DNA of 64,000 bases from positions 91,996-155,995 of the forward strand of contig NZ_JAKILB010000010.1 of assembly GCF_023283895.1 (NCBI RefSeq). The letters run 5' to 3'. This DNA comes from Shewanella pneumatophori (GTDB lineage Bacteria; Pseudomonadota; Gammaproteobacteria; Enterobacterales; Shewanellaceae). Positions 56,101 to 64,000 of this stretch are shown piece after piece; the first letter of the stretch is position 1, and each line of letters opens with the position of its first letter. Both the position numbers and the translations under genes were made by a program. Under the pieces are notes generated by a model. It had not been told where the DNA came from, did no database searches, and worked only from the letters and a program-made list of their open reading frames with translations.

Positions 56101-56255
56101 GCTCAGGTCTTGCTGGGCGGCTTAAAAACGGACGTTTTAAGCGGCTGTATGTACCATGGCATTGTGGCCAATTATGTTGATACACACTCAGAAATGACGT
56201 TCACTGACATTAAACTCAGTGTTGCCATTTTACTGATAGCTACTCCCCTGAAGCG
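56101..56255 (-). ncRNA. yybP-ykoY manganese riboswitch
   Basis: On the minus strand the leader carries the signature GGGGAGTAGC (56248-56239), and GCTTCAGG upstream of it can pair with CCTGAGC at the 3' boundary (56107-56101) to close the aptamer. A long hairpin (GCTTAAAACG with CGTTTTTAAGC) lies near the 3' side. The gene downstream is a GDT1-type Mn exporter, one of the classic targets. Between aptamer and gene, AAGAGTT (56078-56072) can pair with AACTCTT over the start codon (56036-56030) or, shifted, TGGGGAA with TTCCCCA; the two are mutually exclusive. This suggests control of translation start. Boundaries are approximate. Confidence 0.82.
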
Positions 56256-56474
56256 AGGCGGCATTATAACGGTTGCGCTGCTTTTTTCAACGCTTAAGGC
56301 GCGGAGGCCATTAAATTAATCGGTAATTTAGGACTAAGTAACGTAGCTGTCGCTTAATCTTTACGCCTATGTTAATGAGTCGTGCCAAGTTGATTTTAAG
56401 TGCTCTACAGGGCTTGCCCACAGGGAATACTGCTGTTAATGTCGGGGCAGTCATTTTTTAGAGAAAGAGCCGTA

Positions 56475-56531
56475 ATGAAACAATACACTCTGTATTTTCC
56501 ACGATTTATCCAGCCTCAGTGGCTAAGTTGA
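56475..56531 (+). CDS. Candidate aromatic-rich leader peptide of the tyrP-like gene
   Basis: Encodes MKQYTLYFPRFIQPQWLS then TGA: five of 18 residues are Tyr, Phe or Trp. AAAGAG lies about five bases before the ATG. It is 180 bp upstream of an aromatic amino-acid permease gene, and a two-armed hairpin lies between. This is the layout of an attenuation or arrest-peptide leader responding to aromatic amino acids, as TnaC does for tryptophan. Function is inferred. Confidence 0.55.
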   Translation: MKQYTLYFPRFIQPQWLS

Positions 56532-56569
56532 TAAGGTGAATACACGTTTTATTTAACTAGCCGTTGGGG

Positions 56570-56611
56570 CCAATTGGAATCGCAAGGTCAAAGATGACCA
56601 GATTCGATTGG
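56570..56611 (+). promoter_or_regulatory. Nested hairpin between the leader peptide and the permease gene
   Basis: CCAAT-TG-GAATC pairs with GATTC-G-ATTGG, enclosing an inner GGTC/GACC stem. Upstream TTGGGGCCAA (56564-56573) is itself a palindrome that shares CCAA with the hairpin, so an alternative fold exists. No T run follows; Rho or translation could be involved. The rest of 56332-56711 shows no other feature. Confidence 0.5.
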
Positions 56612-56711
56612 GGGCAGTTATTGATATTGTTAACTTGCAAAATTCTCTCCCTCAAAGTCGTTCTAAATCTGACCTACAAAAATAAATTATAAAATTTAAC
56701 AGGACAATTTT

Positions 56712-57911
56712 GTGAACTCAAAAATACTTGGCTCAGTTGCCATTGTTGCTGGTACGGCAATTGGCGGCGGTATGTTAGCTTTGCCTTTAGCAACAGCTTC
56801 ACTAGGTACCATTCCCGCTTTACTTCTACTGGTTGCTATTTGGGGCGTATCGATTTACACCTCATTACTCATGCTTGAAATTAACCTACGCACAGGCGTG
56901 GGTCTTAACTTGCACTCAATCACAGGTAAGAATTTAGGCCGTGTTGGCCAAATAATCCAAGCTGCTTCTTTCTTAAGTTTATTATTTGCCTTAACCATGG
57001 TGTATTTGATGGGCGGCTCGTCGCTGCTTGAATCAAAAATGGACTTGATTGGCATGAAGATGGACAACCAAGTTGCGGTGCTGATCTTTACCGCTATTTT
57101 TGGTGGTTTGATTGCCGTTGGCGTGCGCTGGATTGATAAAGTGTCGCGCGTCCTATTCACCTCTATGATTGCCTTATTGGTAATTGTAGTGGCTTACTTG
57201 CTGCCAGAAGTTGATATGAGTCTGATGATGCGTGACTCAACGGAAGGCTTAGTAAGCGGCAGTGCGTTAACTAATCTGTGGTTGGCGGCGATTCCAATTG
57301 TGTTTACTTCGTTTGGTTTCCACGTGTGTATCGCTACTATTGTGCGTTATTTAGATGGTGACGCCGTCTCTTTACGCAAAGTGCTAATTATTGGTTCAAC
57401 CTTACCGCTAGTGTGTTACATCCTCTGGCTAATGGTGACCTTAGGCACATTAGGTGGCAAAACGGTTTACGGCTTCGATGGTTCTTTACCTCAGCTAGTT
57501 AGCGCATTGCAAAGCGTTGCAGAGTCGTCAGTGTTACAACAGTTCATTGATCTGTTTGCTAACTTAGCGCTTGTGACTTCTTTCTTAGGCGTGACTATGA
57601 GCTTGTTTGACTATATCGCTGAGCTTATCCGTGCTAAAGAAAGCACCATGGGGCGTGCACAAACATGGCTGATCACCTTTATACCGCCATTGCTATGTGC
57701 ACTGTACTACCCAGACGGTTTCTATAAGGTGTTAGGTTTTGCCGCTATTCCATTAGTGGTGATGATTATTTTCCTACCGATTGCTATGGCACTGCGCCAG
57801 CGTAAGAAAAACTTAGGTGGATACCAGGTTAGTGGCGGCACACCAGCTTTAGGTTTAGCGGGTCTTGCGGGTTTAACCATTATTCTCGCTCAGTTATGGG
57901 TAGCCCTATAA
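56712..57911 (+). CDS. tyrP: Aromatic amino-acid permease (TyrP/Mtr family)
   Basis: 399 residues with eleven hydrophobic segments. The N-terminal GTAIGGGMLALPLATA and TSFGFHVCIATIVRYL are hallmarks of the hydroxy/aromatic amino-acid permeases TyrP, Mtr and TnaB. Takes up tyrosine or tryptophan with protons. Tyrosine versus tryptophan cannot be decided by eye; the upstream leader ends with a Trp codon near its stop. GTG start with AGGAC upstream. Confidence 0.85.
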   Translation: MNSKILGSVAIVAGTAIGGGMLALPLATASLGTIPALLLLVAIWGVSIYTSLLMLEINLRTGVGLNLHSITGKNLGRVGQIIQAASFLSLLFALTMVYLMGGSSLLESKMDLIGMKMDNQVAVLIFTAIFGGLIAVGVRWIDKVSRVLFTSMIALLVIVVAYLLPEVDMSLMMRDSTEGLVSGSALTNLWLAAIPIVFTSFGFHVCIATIVRYLDGDAVSLRKVLIIGSTLPLVCYILWLMVTLGTLGGKTVYGFDGSLPQLVSALQSVAESSVLQQFIDLFANLALVTSFLGVTMSLFDYIAELIRAKESTMGRAQTWLITFIPPLLCALYYPDGFYKVLGFAAIPLVVMIIFLPIAMALRQRKKNLGGYQVSGGTPALGLAGLAGLTIILAQLWVAL

Positions 57912-58154
57912 TTTAAGCCATATTGAAACAGCACATCAGTGCGATATAAAAGACTTTGTAAGAGATTAATTCTTACCCTGTTATGAACCGCACTGGCTAT
58001 GATAGAGTCGAGTACTAATATGCAAATAATTGCAGATATTGGTCTCGGCTCTTTTGTTTTTGAGTCCATATAAAAGCGATTACTTGCAGACAAGCAATCA
58101 ACAAAAATTCTTAATAAAAATTCTTTACTAGAAATAAGAAATGGACTTAAAAAA

Positions 58155-60311
58155 ATGAAAAAATGGCTTTTAACCGCAGCTATCACGACCTCTTTTGGCG
58201 CTGTAGCTGACGAAGGTATGTGGCAGCCTCACCAGCTTCCAGCTATGGCTGATGAGCTTAAAGCAAAGGGATTAGAAATTGATGCTAAATCGATTTCAAA
58301 ACTCACTGAATTCCCAATGAATGCAGTAATTAGCCTAGGTGGCTGTACCGCATCATTTGTATCACCAAAGGGCCTAGTGGTGACTAACCATCACTGCGCT
58401 TACGGCTCTATCCAATACAACTCTACGCCAGAAAACAATCTGCTACGTGACGGCTTTTTAGCTAAGTCGTTTAGCGACGAGCTACCAGCAACACCGGGCT
58501 CTCGCGTGTTTGTAACTGAAAGCGTGGTTGATGTAACAGACAAGGTAAAAAATGGCCTTGAGAATAAAACCGGTAATGCATTTTACAAGGGCATTGAGCA
58601 ACAAGAAAAGAGCCTAGTTGCTGAGTGCGAAAAAGAAGATGGCTACCGCTGTAAGGTTTATAGCTTTCATGGCGGTCTAGAGTATTACCTTGTTAAGCAG
58701 TTAGAAATTCGCGATGTACGCTTAACTTACACTCCAGCATTGAGCGTAGGTAAGTACGGTGGCGATATTGATAACTGGATGTGGCCACGTCACACCGGTG
58801 ATTATGCTTTCTACCGGGCTTACGTATCAAAAGATGGTAAGCCAGCAGATTATAGCGAAGACAATGTGCCATTTGAGCCAAAGAGCTTCTTGAAAGTATC
58901 GGCTAAAGGCGTCAGCGAAGGCGACTTTGTTATGGTTGCTGGCTACCCTGGCCGCACCAACCGCTACCGCACAGCCAACGAAGTTGAAAACCAGTTTGAA
59001 TGGGCGTATCCAGAAGGTAAGATCTTGCGTGAGCGCATTATCGAGATCATCAAAAATACAGCTCCAGAAGGCAGCGATGAGCGTATTAAGTATGAAAGCG
59101 CGATTGCGGGCCTAGCGAACTACGCCAAAAACTTCACCTCAATGATCGAGTTCTACGGCAAATCAACCATGCTTGATGACCGTAAAGCCCTAGAGCAAAA
59201 ACTGGCTGATTGGATTAACGCCGACAGCAAGCGTAAGCAGCAATACGGTAAGGTGCTAGCCGAGCTTGATAAGCTGATTGCTAAAGGTCAGCAAGGTCAA
59301 GAGCGTGACTTGCTATTAAGCTACATGGGTTACAGCACTATGATGAGCACAGCTGATCGCTTGTACCGTTTAGCCAATGAAAAAGCGCTACCAGATATGC
59401 AGCGTGAGCCGGGTTATCAAGAGCGTGATATGACCCGCTTTACTTCAGGTATGGAGCGTATCGAGCGCCGTTATGCGGCAAGTGTTGATAAAGCGATACT
59501 GGCAGATCTAATTAGCCGTTACGCAGCATTGCCAAAAGATCAGCGTTTACCAGCGTTCGATAAAGCCTTTGGTATTGGCAACAATTTTGATATGGCTAAG
59601 TTTAATAAGACGCTAGATAAGATGTACGCCAATACTAAGTTGTCTGACAAAGACACTCGCCTAGCGTGGATGGACAAGTCTGTTGCTGAGTTTAAAAAGT
59701 CAAAAGACCCATTCATTCAATATGCTGTAGCCACCTATGACGAGCGCATGAAGCGCGAAAAGGCTGAAAAGCAATTAGCAGGTGACTTAATGAAGGTGCG
59801 TCCTATGTATATGGACGCCATCATTGCTTATAACCTTGAGCAAGGTAAGCCTGTTTATGCTGATGCAAACTCGAGCCTGCGTGTCACAGTAGGTCATGTT
59901 AAAGGTTACTCGCCAGAAGATGGTCTTAAGGCTGTGCCGTTTACTCGCCTAGAAGGTATTTTGGCAAAAGACACAGGTGTAGAGCCGTTCAATGCACCAG
60001 AGAAGCAGTTAGAGCTTATCGCTAACAAGCAGTACGGTGATTACTACGTGAAGTCACTGGACTCAGTGCCAGTTAACTTCTTATCAACGCTAGATACCAC
60101 AGGTGGTAACTCAGGTTCGCCAACACTAAATGGTCGTGCTGAACTAGTAGGTCTGCTGTTTGACGGTGTCTACGAGAGTATCATTGGTGATTGGGGTTAC
60201 GATCCACAGACTAACCGTTCTATCCAAGTGGATAGCCGTTATATGCTATGGGTAATGAAGTATCTTGATAATGCCGATAACCTGTTAGAAGAAATGGAAA
60301 TTGTAGATTAA
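58155..60311 (+). CDS. S46-family dipeptidyl peptidase (Dpp7-like)
   Basis: 718 residues with a signal peptide ending near AVA-DE. Catalytic triad: His in VVTNHHCAYG, Asp in GGDIDNWMWPRHTGD, Ser in TTGGNSGSP. Eighteen residues after the Ser the sequence reads FDG: Gly at this position marks Dpp7-type enzymes that prefer hydrophobic P1 residues, whereas Dpp11 enzymes, which cut after Asp or Glu, have Arg. A periplasmic peptidase trimming dipeptides from oligopeptides for uptake. Strong codon bias suggests high expression. Confidence 0.93.
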   Translation: MKKWLLTAAITTSFGAVADEGMWQPHQLPAMADELKAKGLEIDAKSISKLTEFPMNAVISLGGCTASFVSPKGLVVTNHHCAYGSIQYNSTPENNLLRDGFLAKSFSDELPATPGSRVFVTESVVDVTDKVKNGLENKTGNAFYKGIEQQEKSLVAECEKEDGYRCKVYSFHGGLEYYLVKQLEIRDVRLTYTPALSVGKYGGDIDNWMWPRHTGDYAFYRAYVSKDGKPADYSEDNVPFEPKSFLKVSAKGVSEGDFVMVAGYPGRTNRYRTANEVENQFEWAYPEGKILRERIIEIIKNTAPEGSDERIKYESAIAGLANYAKNFTSMIEFYGKSTMLDDRKALEQKLADWINADSKRKQQYGKVLAELDKLIAKGQQGQERDLLLSYMGYSTMMSTADRLYRLANEKALPDMQREPGYQERDMTRFTSGMERIERRYAASVDKAILADLISRYAALPKDQRLPAFDKAFGIGNNFDMAKFNKTLDKMYANTKLSDKDTRLAWMDKSVAEFKKSKDPFIQYAVATYDERMKREKAEKQLAGDLMKVRPMYMDAIIAYNLEQGKPVYADANSSLRVTVGHVKGYSPEDGLKAVPFTRLEGILAKDTGVEPFNAPEKQLELIANKQYGDYYVKSLDSVPVNFLSTLDTTGGNSGSPTLNGRAELVGLLFDGVYESIIGDWGYDPQTNRSIQVDSRYMLWVMKYLDNADNLLEEMEIVD

Positions 60312-60355
60312 TCTACAATCTTGATAGGCCAAGCAGAGCTGAGTCTATTAATAAC

Positions 60356-60389
60356 AAAAGCCGAAACATTAATCTGTTTCGGCTTTTTT
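60356..60389 (+). terminator. Terminator of the S46 peptidase gene
   Basis: AAAAGCCGAAACA-TTAATC-TGTTTCGGCTTTTTT, 45 bp after the stop. Confidence 0.93.
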
Positions 60390-61014
60390 AATTTTTATAC
60401 TTACTAGCATCCGACACGTAATATAAAAACGTTAAATTTTTGTATTTATACTAAGTTGTTTAAGCTTTCTATTATATAAGGGCTAGCTTTTGTCTGGATT
60501 AAATAGCGTTAATACGTGCTTAGTATTATTAAAAATCAAATATTAATAATGAGTTATATATTTTAGCTGTTAAAATTTATATTTTTTGATTTAACTATCT
60601 ATTTAATAATTAAGTTAACTCTCTATTTCCCACCCCCCAACTTTCTTATCTTATCTCAAGTCTTTACCCTTATACTGTTTTCAACTTAAGGTGCTGATTT
60701 TAAATGCTTTTGCAGTCTTTACGTTTAAGTTTTCTTCGATGTATTGCATAGTGTTTTAATATGTTTTAGGGAATAATTCACCGTTGCAGTTTTACGCATT
60801 AGTAAACTCAAATGGCTTAATGTTAATACTTGCTAACCTAAATTAGTCTCACCTCAAGCTTTTTGTGATCAATAACCAATATTTGTAAATCAATTGCACT
60901 AATAATTTAAAATAGATTGCCAATGATAATCGTTATCATTACTGTTCTGTCAACCTCACGCTTGCTGATAGCAAAGTAAGTAATAAAAACTATTAAGTAA
61001 TAAGAGATTGACGA
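60390..61014. other. AT-rich region upstream of the TonB receptor gene
   Basis: About 625 bp with very low GC and no convincing ORF or RNA gene. A Fur box lies at 60922-60940, so the receptor promoter is in the last 150 bp. The rest shows nothing specific. Confidence 0.5.
60922..60940. promoter_or_regulatory. Fur box of the TonB receptor gene
   Basis: AATGATAATCGTTATCATT is a near-perfect 19-bp palindrome matching the Fur consensus GATAATGATAATCATTATC in its overlapping hexamer form (GATAAT, ATTATC-type arms). It lies 75 bp upstream of the ATG. A related Zur or Mur box is possible but less likely. Confidence 0.85.
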
Positions 61015-63198
61015 ATGTTTAAAAAGACCTCAATAGCTCTAGCAGTGTTACTTGCGACACAATCTTCATACGCTATTGCACATACCAAAAAAGAAATTAA
61101 GCAAAGCACTAATGAGCAGAGCGCAGCTGTGCAGCCAATAGAAAAGATTGAAGTGCGTGGGGTTAGGCAAAGACTAGAGAAGTCTGGCGTACTGTCTGAC
61201 AGTATCATGAAAACAGAAGTGATTAGCTCAGAGCTGATGGATAACAAGAATGCGGTTAACCTAACTGAGGCAATTAACAACACTCCTGGGGTTAGGGTTT
61301 CTAACGAGTGCTCAATGTGCGGTGTTAAGCGGATTATGCTTAATGGTTTACGCGGTGAGCAAACCACGATTTTAGTTGATGGTTTACCTGTACACGCCAT
61401 GATTGCTGGTTATTACGCCGTTGATGCGATTCCAACAACCGGACTTGATCGTATTGAAGTCGCTCGCGGTGCGGGGGCGTCGTTAATTGCACCAGAATCT
61501 ATCGGCGGCACTATCAATATTATTACTAAAACAGCCCAAGAAAATGGCGCTACGGTTGATGTATCAGTCGGCGAGAACGGTAATAAAAAGATTGGTTTAT
61601 TGGGTACAGGTGTCAGTGACGATGGCGCGACTCGAGTAACGCTGATTGGCCAGTTTGATAGTCGTGATCAGGTAGATGAAGATAACAACTTAGTTAACGA
61701 AGCACCGTCGCAAGACAACCGCACTATGACGATGCGCTTGTCTCACGATTTCACTGATAAAGACAACATTATTGTGCGTTATTCAAATGTCGACTCAGAG
61801 ATATTTGGCGGGCCAATGCTCGGTAAAGAATATGCCGATGGCACTGCAACCAGTGCTGGTGGTGTGCTCGCTAGTTATGACGGTGTTGACTCTGATACCT
61901 TGTTTGCCGGTAACGATGTGCGCAATGATTTTGTGGGTAAAGCGTGGGAGACTACCGAGTGGATCCATACTCAGCGTGATGAGTTGTCGTTAAGTTGGCT
62001 ACGTGAGCTAAATGACGATCTCAACATGACCTTGTCAGCGAGTTACTCTGACCATACTCAAGATTCGTTCTATGAAGGGTTTAAGTACTACGCTGAAGAC
62101 ACCATGCTCTATTTAGATGCTCGCTTTAACTACTACTTAAACGATTCACACCTATTAACTTTTGGTGTAGATAATCGCAGTGAAGAGATGCGCTCACGTT
62201 CTAGCGGTGAAGGCCATCAAGATTACGTATCAGATTCATTTGACTACGATATGCTAGGTTTCTACCTGCAAGATACATGGCAAGCTACTGACGAGTTAGA
62301 GATTGCTATGGCATTGCGCTACGACCATGTAAAAGCGGATTTTATTGACCCGAAAAAAGACGGTGTCGAAATTGATAAGTCGATTTTAGCGCCACGAGTA
62401 GACATTCGTTACAACCACAACGACCAATGGACATCGCGTTTATCTGCAGGCCGTGGTTACCGCGCGCCGCTGTCTTTCTTCGAAACCGACCACGGTGTAC
62501 TTGATGCTGAACTGGGTTTTGAAATCGATATTGAAGAGCTTGAACGCTCAAACTCAGCAACCTACGCCTTAAGCTACAGCGGCGATGCGCTGACAATGAC
62601 CACATCGCTAGCTTGGACCGAAGTTGAAAACCTTGCCATGCTAAGTGAAACCGACAGTGGCGTCCCTTTACTGACTCAGCTCGATGAAAAAGCGTCTGTG
62701 ACTACCGCAGATATCGCCCTTGGTTATGATGTGACTGATGATTTAACGGTTAACTTTACCGCTGAAGGCTTCTTCTACGACGATGCGTTTAAGTCATCTT
62801 ACTCATTAGCGCCAGTTGAAGAGCGTTTAACCTTTAACGCTGACTACTTGATCCATGGCTGGGATATTTTTGCCAACTTAGTTTGGATTGGTAGCCGCGA
62901 CCTAAGTGAGTACGGTTATGAAGGATACAATCAAGTGGATAGCTCAGGAGCGGTAATTCAAAGCTCTAAGAAATCTACCGATGCACCATCTTACTGGACA
63001 TTAGATCTGAAAGTGACCAAAGCGGTAACTGACAATATCGACTTCTATGCCGGGGTAAACAACCTATTTGATTACACCCAAGTGAACGAAGGCGAAACAC
63101 CGTTATTCTTTGATGCCAACGGTGGTTACGATGTGGCTTACATCTGGGGACCATTGCGTGGCCGTGAAGTATACGCTGGCTTTAAGGCAACCTTCTAA
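61015..63198 (+). CDS. TonB-dependent outer-membrane receptor, Fur-controlled
   Basis: 727 residues with a signal peptide ending near YAIA-HT, TonB box IEKIEVRGV, plug domain (about 60-180; NNTPGVRV, ILVDGLP, IGGTINII) and a 22-strand-type barrel ending in aromatic Phe (GFKATF). The plug has a Cys pair, CSMC (residues 98-101), in a loop that usually forms part of the ligand face; such CxxC plugs occur in some metal or metallophore receptors. With the Fur box this points to iron-siderophore, haem or another metal complex. The thioredoxin-like gene follows 46 bp later. Confidence 0.9.
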   Translation: MFKKTSIALAVLLATQSSYAIAHTKKEIKQSTNEQSAAVQPIEKIEVRGVRQRLEKSGVLSDSIMKTEVISSELMDNKNAVNLTEAINNTPGVRVSNECSMCGVKRIMLNGLRGEQTTILVDGLPVHAMIAGYYAVDAIPTTGLDRIEVARGAGASLIAPESIGGTINIITKTAQENGATVDVSVGENGNKKIGLLGTGVSDDGATRVTLIGQFDSRDQVDEDNNLVNEAPSQDNRTMTMRLSHDFTDKDNIIVRYSNVDSEIFGGPMLGKEYADGTATSAGGVLASYDGVDSDTLFAGNDVRNDFVGKAWETTEWIHTQRDELSLSWLRELNDDLNMTLSASYSDHTQDSFYEGFKYYAEDTMLYLDARFNYYLNDSHLLTFGVDNRSEEMRSRSSGEGHQDYVSDSFDYDMLGFYLQDTWQATDELEIAMALRYDHVKADFIDPKKDGVEIDKSILAPRVDIRYNHNDQWTSRLSAGRGYRAPLSFFETDHGVLDAELGFEIDIEELERSNSATYALSYSGDALTMTTSLAWTEVENLAMLSETDSGVPLLTQLDEKASVTTADIALGYDVTDDLTVNFTAEGFFYDDAFKSSYSLAPVEERLTFNADYLIHGWDIFANLVWIGSRDLSEYGYEGYNQVDSSGAVIQSSKKSTDAPSYWTLDLKVTKAVTDNIDFYAGVNNLFDYTQVNEGETPLFFDANGGYDVAYIWGPLRGREVYAGFKATF

Positions 63199-63244
63199 TC
63201 AGGGTTAAAAGTCTGGATTAATTGTACGATTAACGAGGTTTACT

Positions 63245-63763
63245 ATGCTCAACCCCAGCAGCAAATGGAGAGGTCAACAGCTAGCGCTGTTACTACTAGG
63301 GCTTGTGGTTATTGCTCCCAAATCACAAGCACTAGAACTGCTGGGGTTTGAGCATGCTAATTTAAAAAGTGGTCAAGTGAGTACCCTTGACCACTTAAAA
63401 GGTAAGCCGAGTTTAATGATGTTTTTTGAGCCAGAGTGTCCTTGGTGTTTTAAGCAAGGTAAAGCTTTTAATCGCCTATTAGCTCAGTGCGATAACAAGG
63501 TCAACATTGTTGCCATGGGCGCTAATGCAGACCGCTCAAGTTTAAAAAAGACGTTATGGAAGATGCATCTAGATTTTGATGGCTTTGAAGCAGGCCCGAC
63601 TATGATGCAACAGGTTGGGCAGTTACCCGCCACACCGATAACCTTGCTGCTCGACGAGCAGGGCAATTTGGTGAGTTACCTTCGGGGTTATGTCAAAGAC
63701 GCTCAGCTACAAGAGTTGTTGCCTAAAGTTTTAGGGGTTAATTGTTTGGTCGATGTGAGTTAG
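63245..63763 (+). CDS. Exported TlpA/thioredoxin-like protein
   Basis: 172 residues with a signal peptide ending near SQA-LE (about residue 30). The thioredoxin fold has the active site FFEPECPWCFKQG (CPWC) and the cis-Pro in LPATPITLLLD. A periplasmic thiol reductase or oxidase. Its position directly after a receptor with a CxxC plug suggests redox control or metal handling for that receptor; this is inference. The first ATG follows GAGG. Confidence 0.87.
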   Translation: MLNPSSKWRGQQLALLLLGLVVIAPKSQALELLGFEHANLKSGQVSTLDHLKGKPSLMMFFEPECPWCFKQGKAFNRLLAQCDNKVNIVAMGANADRSSLKKTLWKMHLDFDGFEAGPTMMQQVGQLPATPITLLLDEQGNLVSYLRGYVKDAQLQELLPKVLGVNCLVDVS

Positions 63764-63898
63764 CCTTTGAATGAAGCTTGATTACATTTTTTGTTCGGTG
63801 TTATATGGCGGTAATTATTAAATTGATACTTTAGAGTTATCAATCGCCTGCAGCGGGCGCATGTGCAGACACTGCCGTGACACGCTATAAATACATAT

Positions 63899-64000
63899 AT
63901 GGACACCTCACTTAATTCAAGCGATATTATTGAGCAACAGTGGGTAAAACTGCATACGTATATCCGGCCTGTTTATGAGAAAGTATTATTCTCTGGCCCT
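63899..64000 (+). CDS. N-terminal part of an unidentified protein (truncated by window)
   Basis: ATG at 63899 opens a frame that stays open to the window end: MDTSLNSSDIIEQQWVKLHT and onward with YIRPVYEKVLF. No clear ribosome site (A/T-rich leader). Soluble-looking, no signal peptide. Family not recognised. Confidence 0.45.
   Translation, partial: MDTSLNSSDIIEQQWVKLHTYIRPVYEKVLFSGP

Noticed and set aside
1..64000. tRNA, rRNA, CRISPR array, insertion sequence or prophage
   Set aside because: No cloverleaf or rRNA-like stretch, no regularly spaced repeats, and no transposase, integrase or phage structural gene was seen.

Overview
The window reads as a chromosomal segment of a marine gammaproteobacterium, almost certainly a Shewanella. 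Reasons: a napDAGHB nitrate-reductase operon without napC, a single-polypeptide acetyl-CoA carboxylase of about 1,518 residues, a KatB-type catalase, an S46 dipeptidyl peptidase, and many paired signalling and c-di-GMP proteins at moderate GC with AT-rich spacers. No rRNA, tRNA, CRISPR array, transposase or prophage gene was seen.

Layout. 0-1.3 kb: a secreted pyroglutamyl-peptidase-like protein whose catalytic Cys is replaced by Ser. 1.7-7.9 kb: a sigma54 activator gene followed by a Fap-type functional-amyloid operon (fapB-like, fapC, fapD, fapE, fapF); the 204-bp gap between them holds two matching dyads, an IHF match and a -24/-12 promoter. 7.9-16.3 kb: LysR, fused acetyl-CoA carboxylase, a flavoprotein gene remnant, a PAS-GGDEF protein, a second LysR and two small proteins. 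16.3-24.0 kb: a chaperone-usher locus with two DUF4402-like pilins, in which the usher and both flanking genes end in related SPOR-like domains sharing a CX9C pair. 24.1-28.7 kb: LysE exporter with divergent LysR, DUF5062, AraC regulator and an unrecognised lipoprotein. 28.8-33.7 kb: nap operon on the minus strand with a NarP-like box. 34.2-38.6 kb: AttH-like lipoprotein with an FtsX-type ABC transporter. 38.9-45.4 kb: a 1,759-residue hybrid histidine kinase and an HD-GYP response regulator. 45.4-53.4 kb: housekeeping genes (ygfZ, serA, nupC, deoD, a hotdog thioesterase, membrane proteins) and a VpsT/CsgD-like LuxR regulator. 53.5-64 kb: katB with a 17-codon leader ORF, a Mn exporter under a yybP-ykoY riboswitch, a tyrosine/tryptophan-type permease with an aromatic-rich leader peptide, an S46 peptidase, and a Fur-boxed TonB receptor with a CPWC thioredoxin-like protein.

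How it fits together. Surface adhesion and c-di-GMP recur: two fibre systems (Fap amyloid and chaperone-usher), a diguanylate cyclase, an HD-GYP phosphodiesterase and a VpsT-like regulator lie within 50 kb. Both fibre operons carry a strong hairpin directly after the main subunit gene, which would set subunit stoichiometry. RNA-level control is also dense at 53.8-56.7 kb, with two candidate leader peptides and one manganese riboswitch. The best candidate for an undescribed system is the SPOR-decorated chaperone-usher locus; the aromatic leader of the permease gene is the best regulatory candidate. All family calls come from reading motifs by eye, without database searches.
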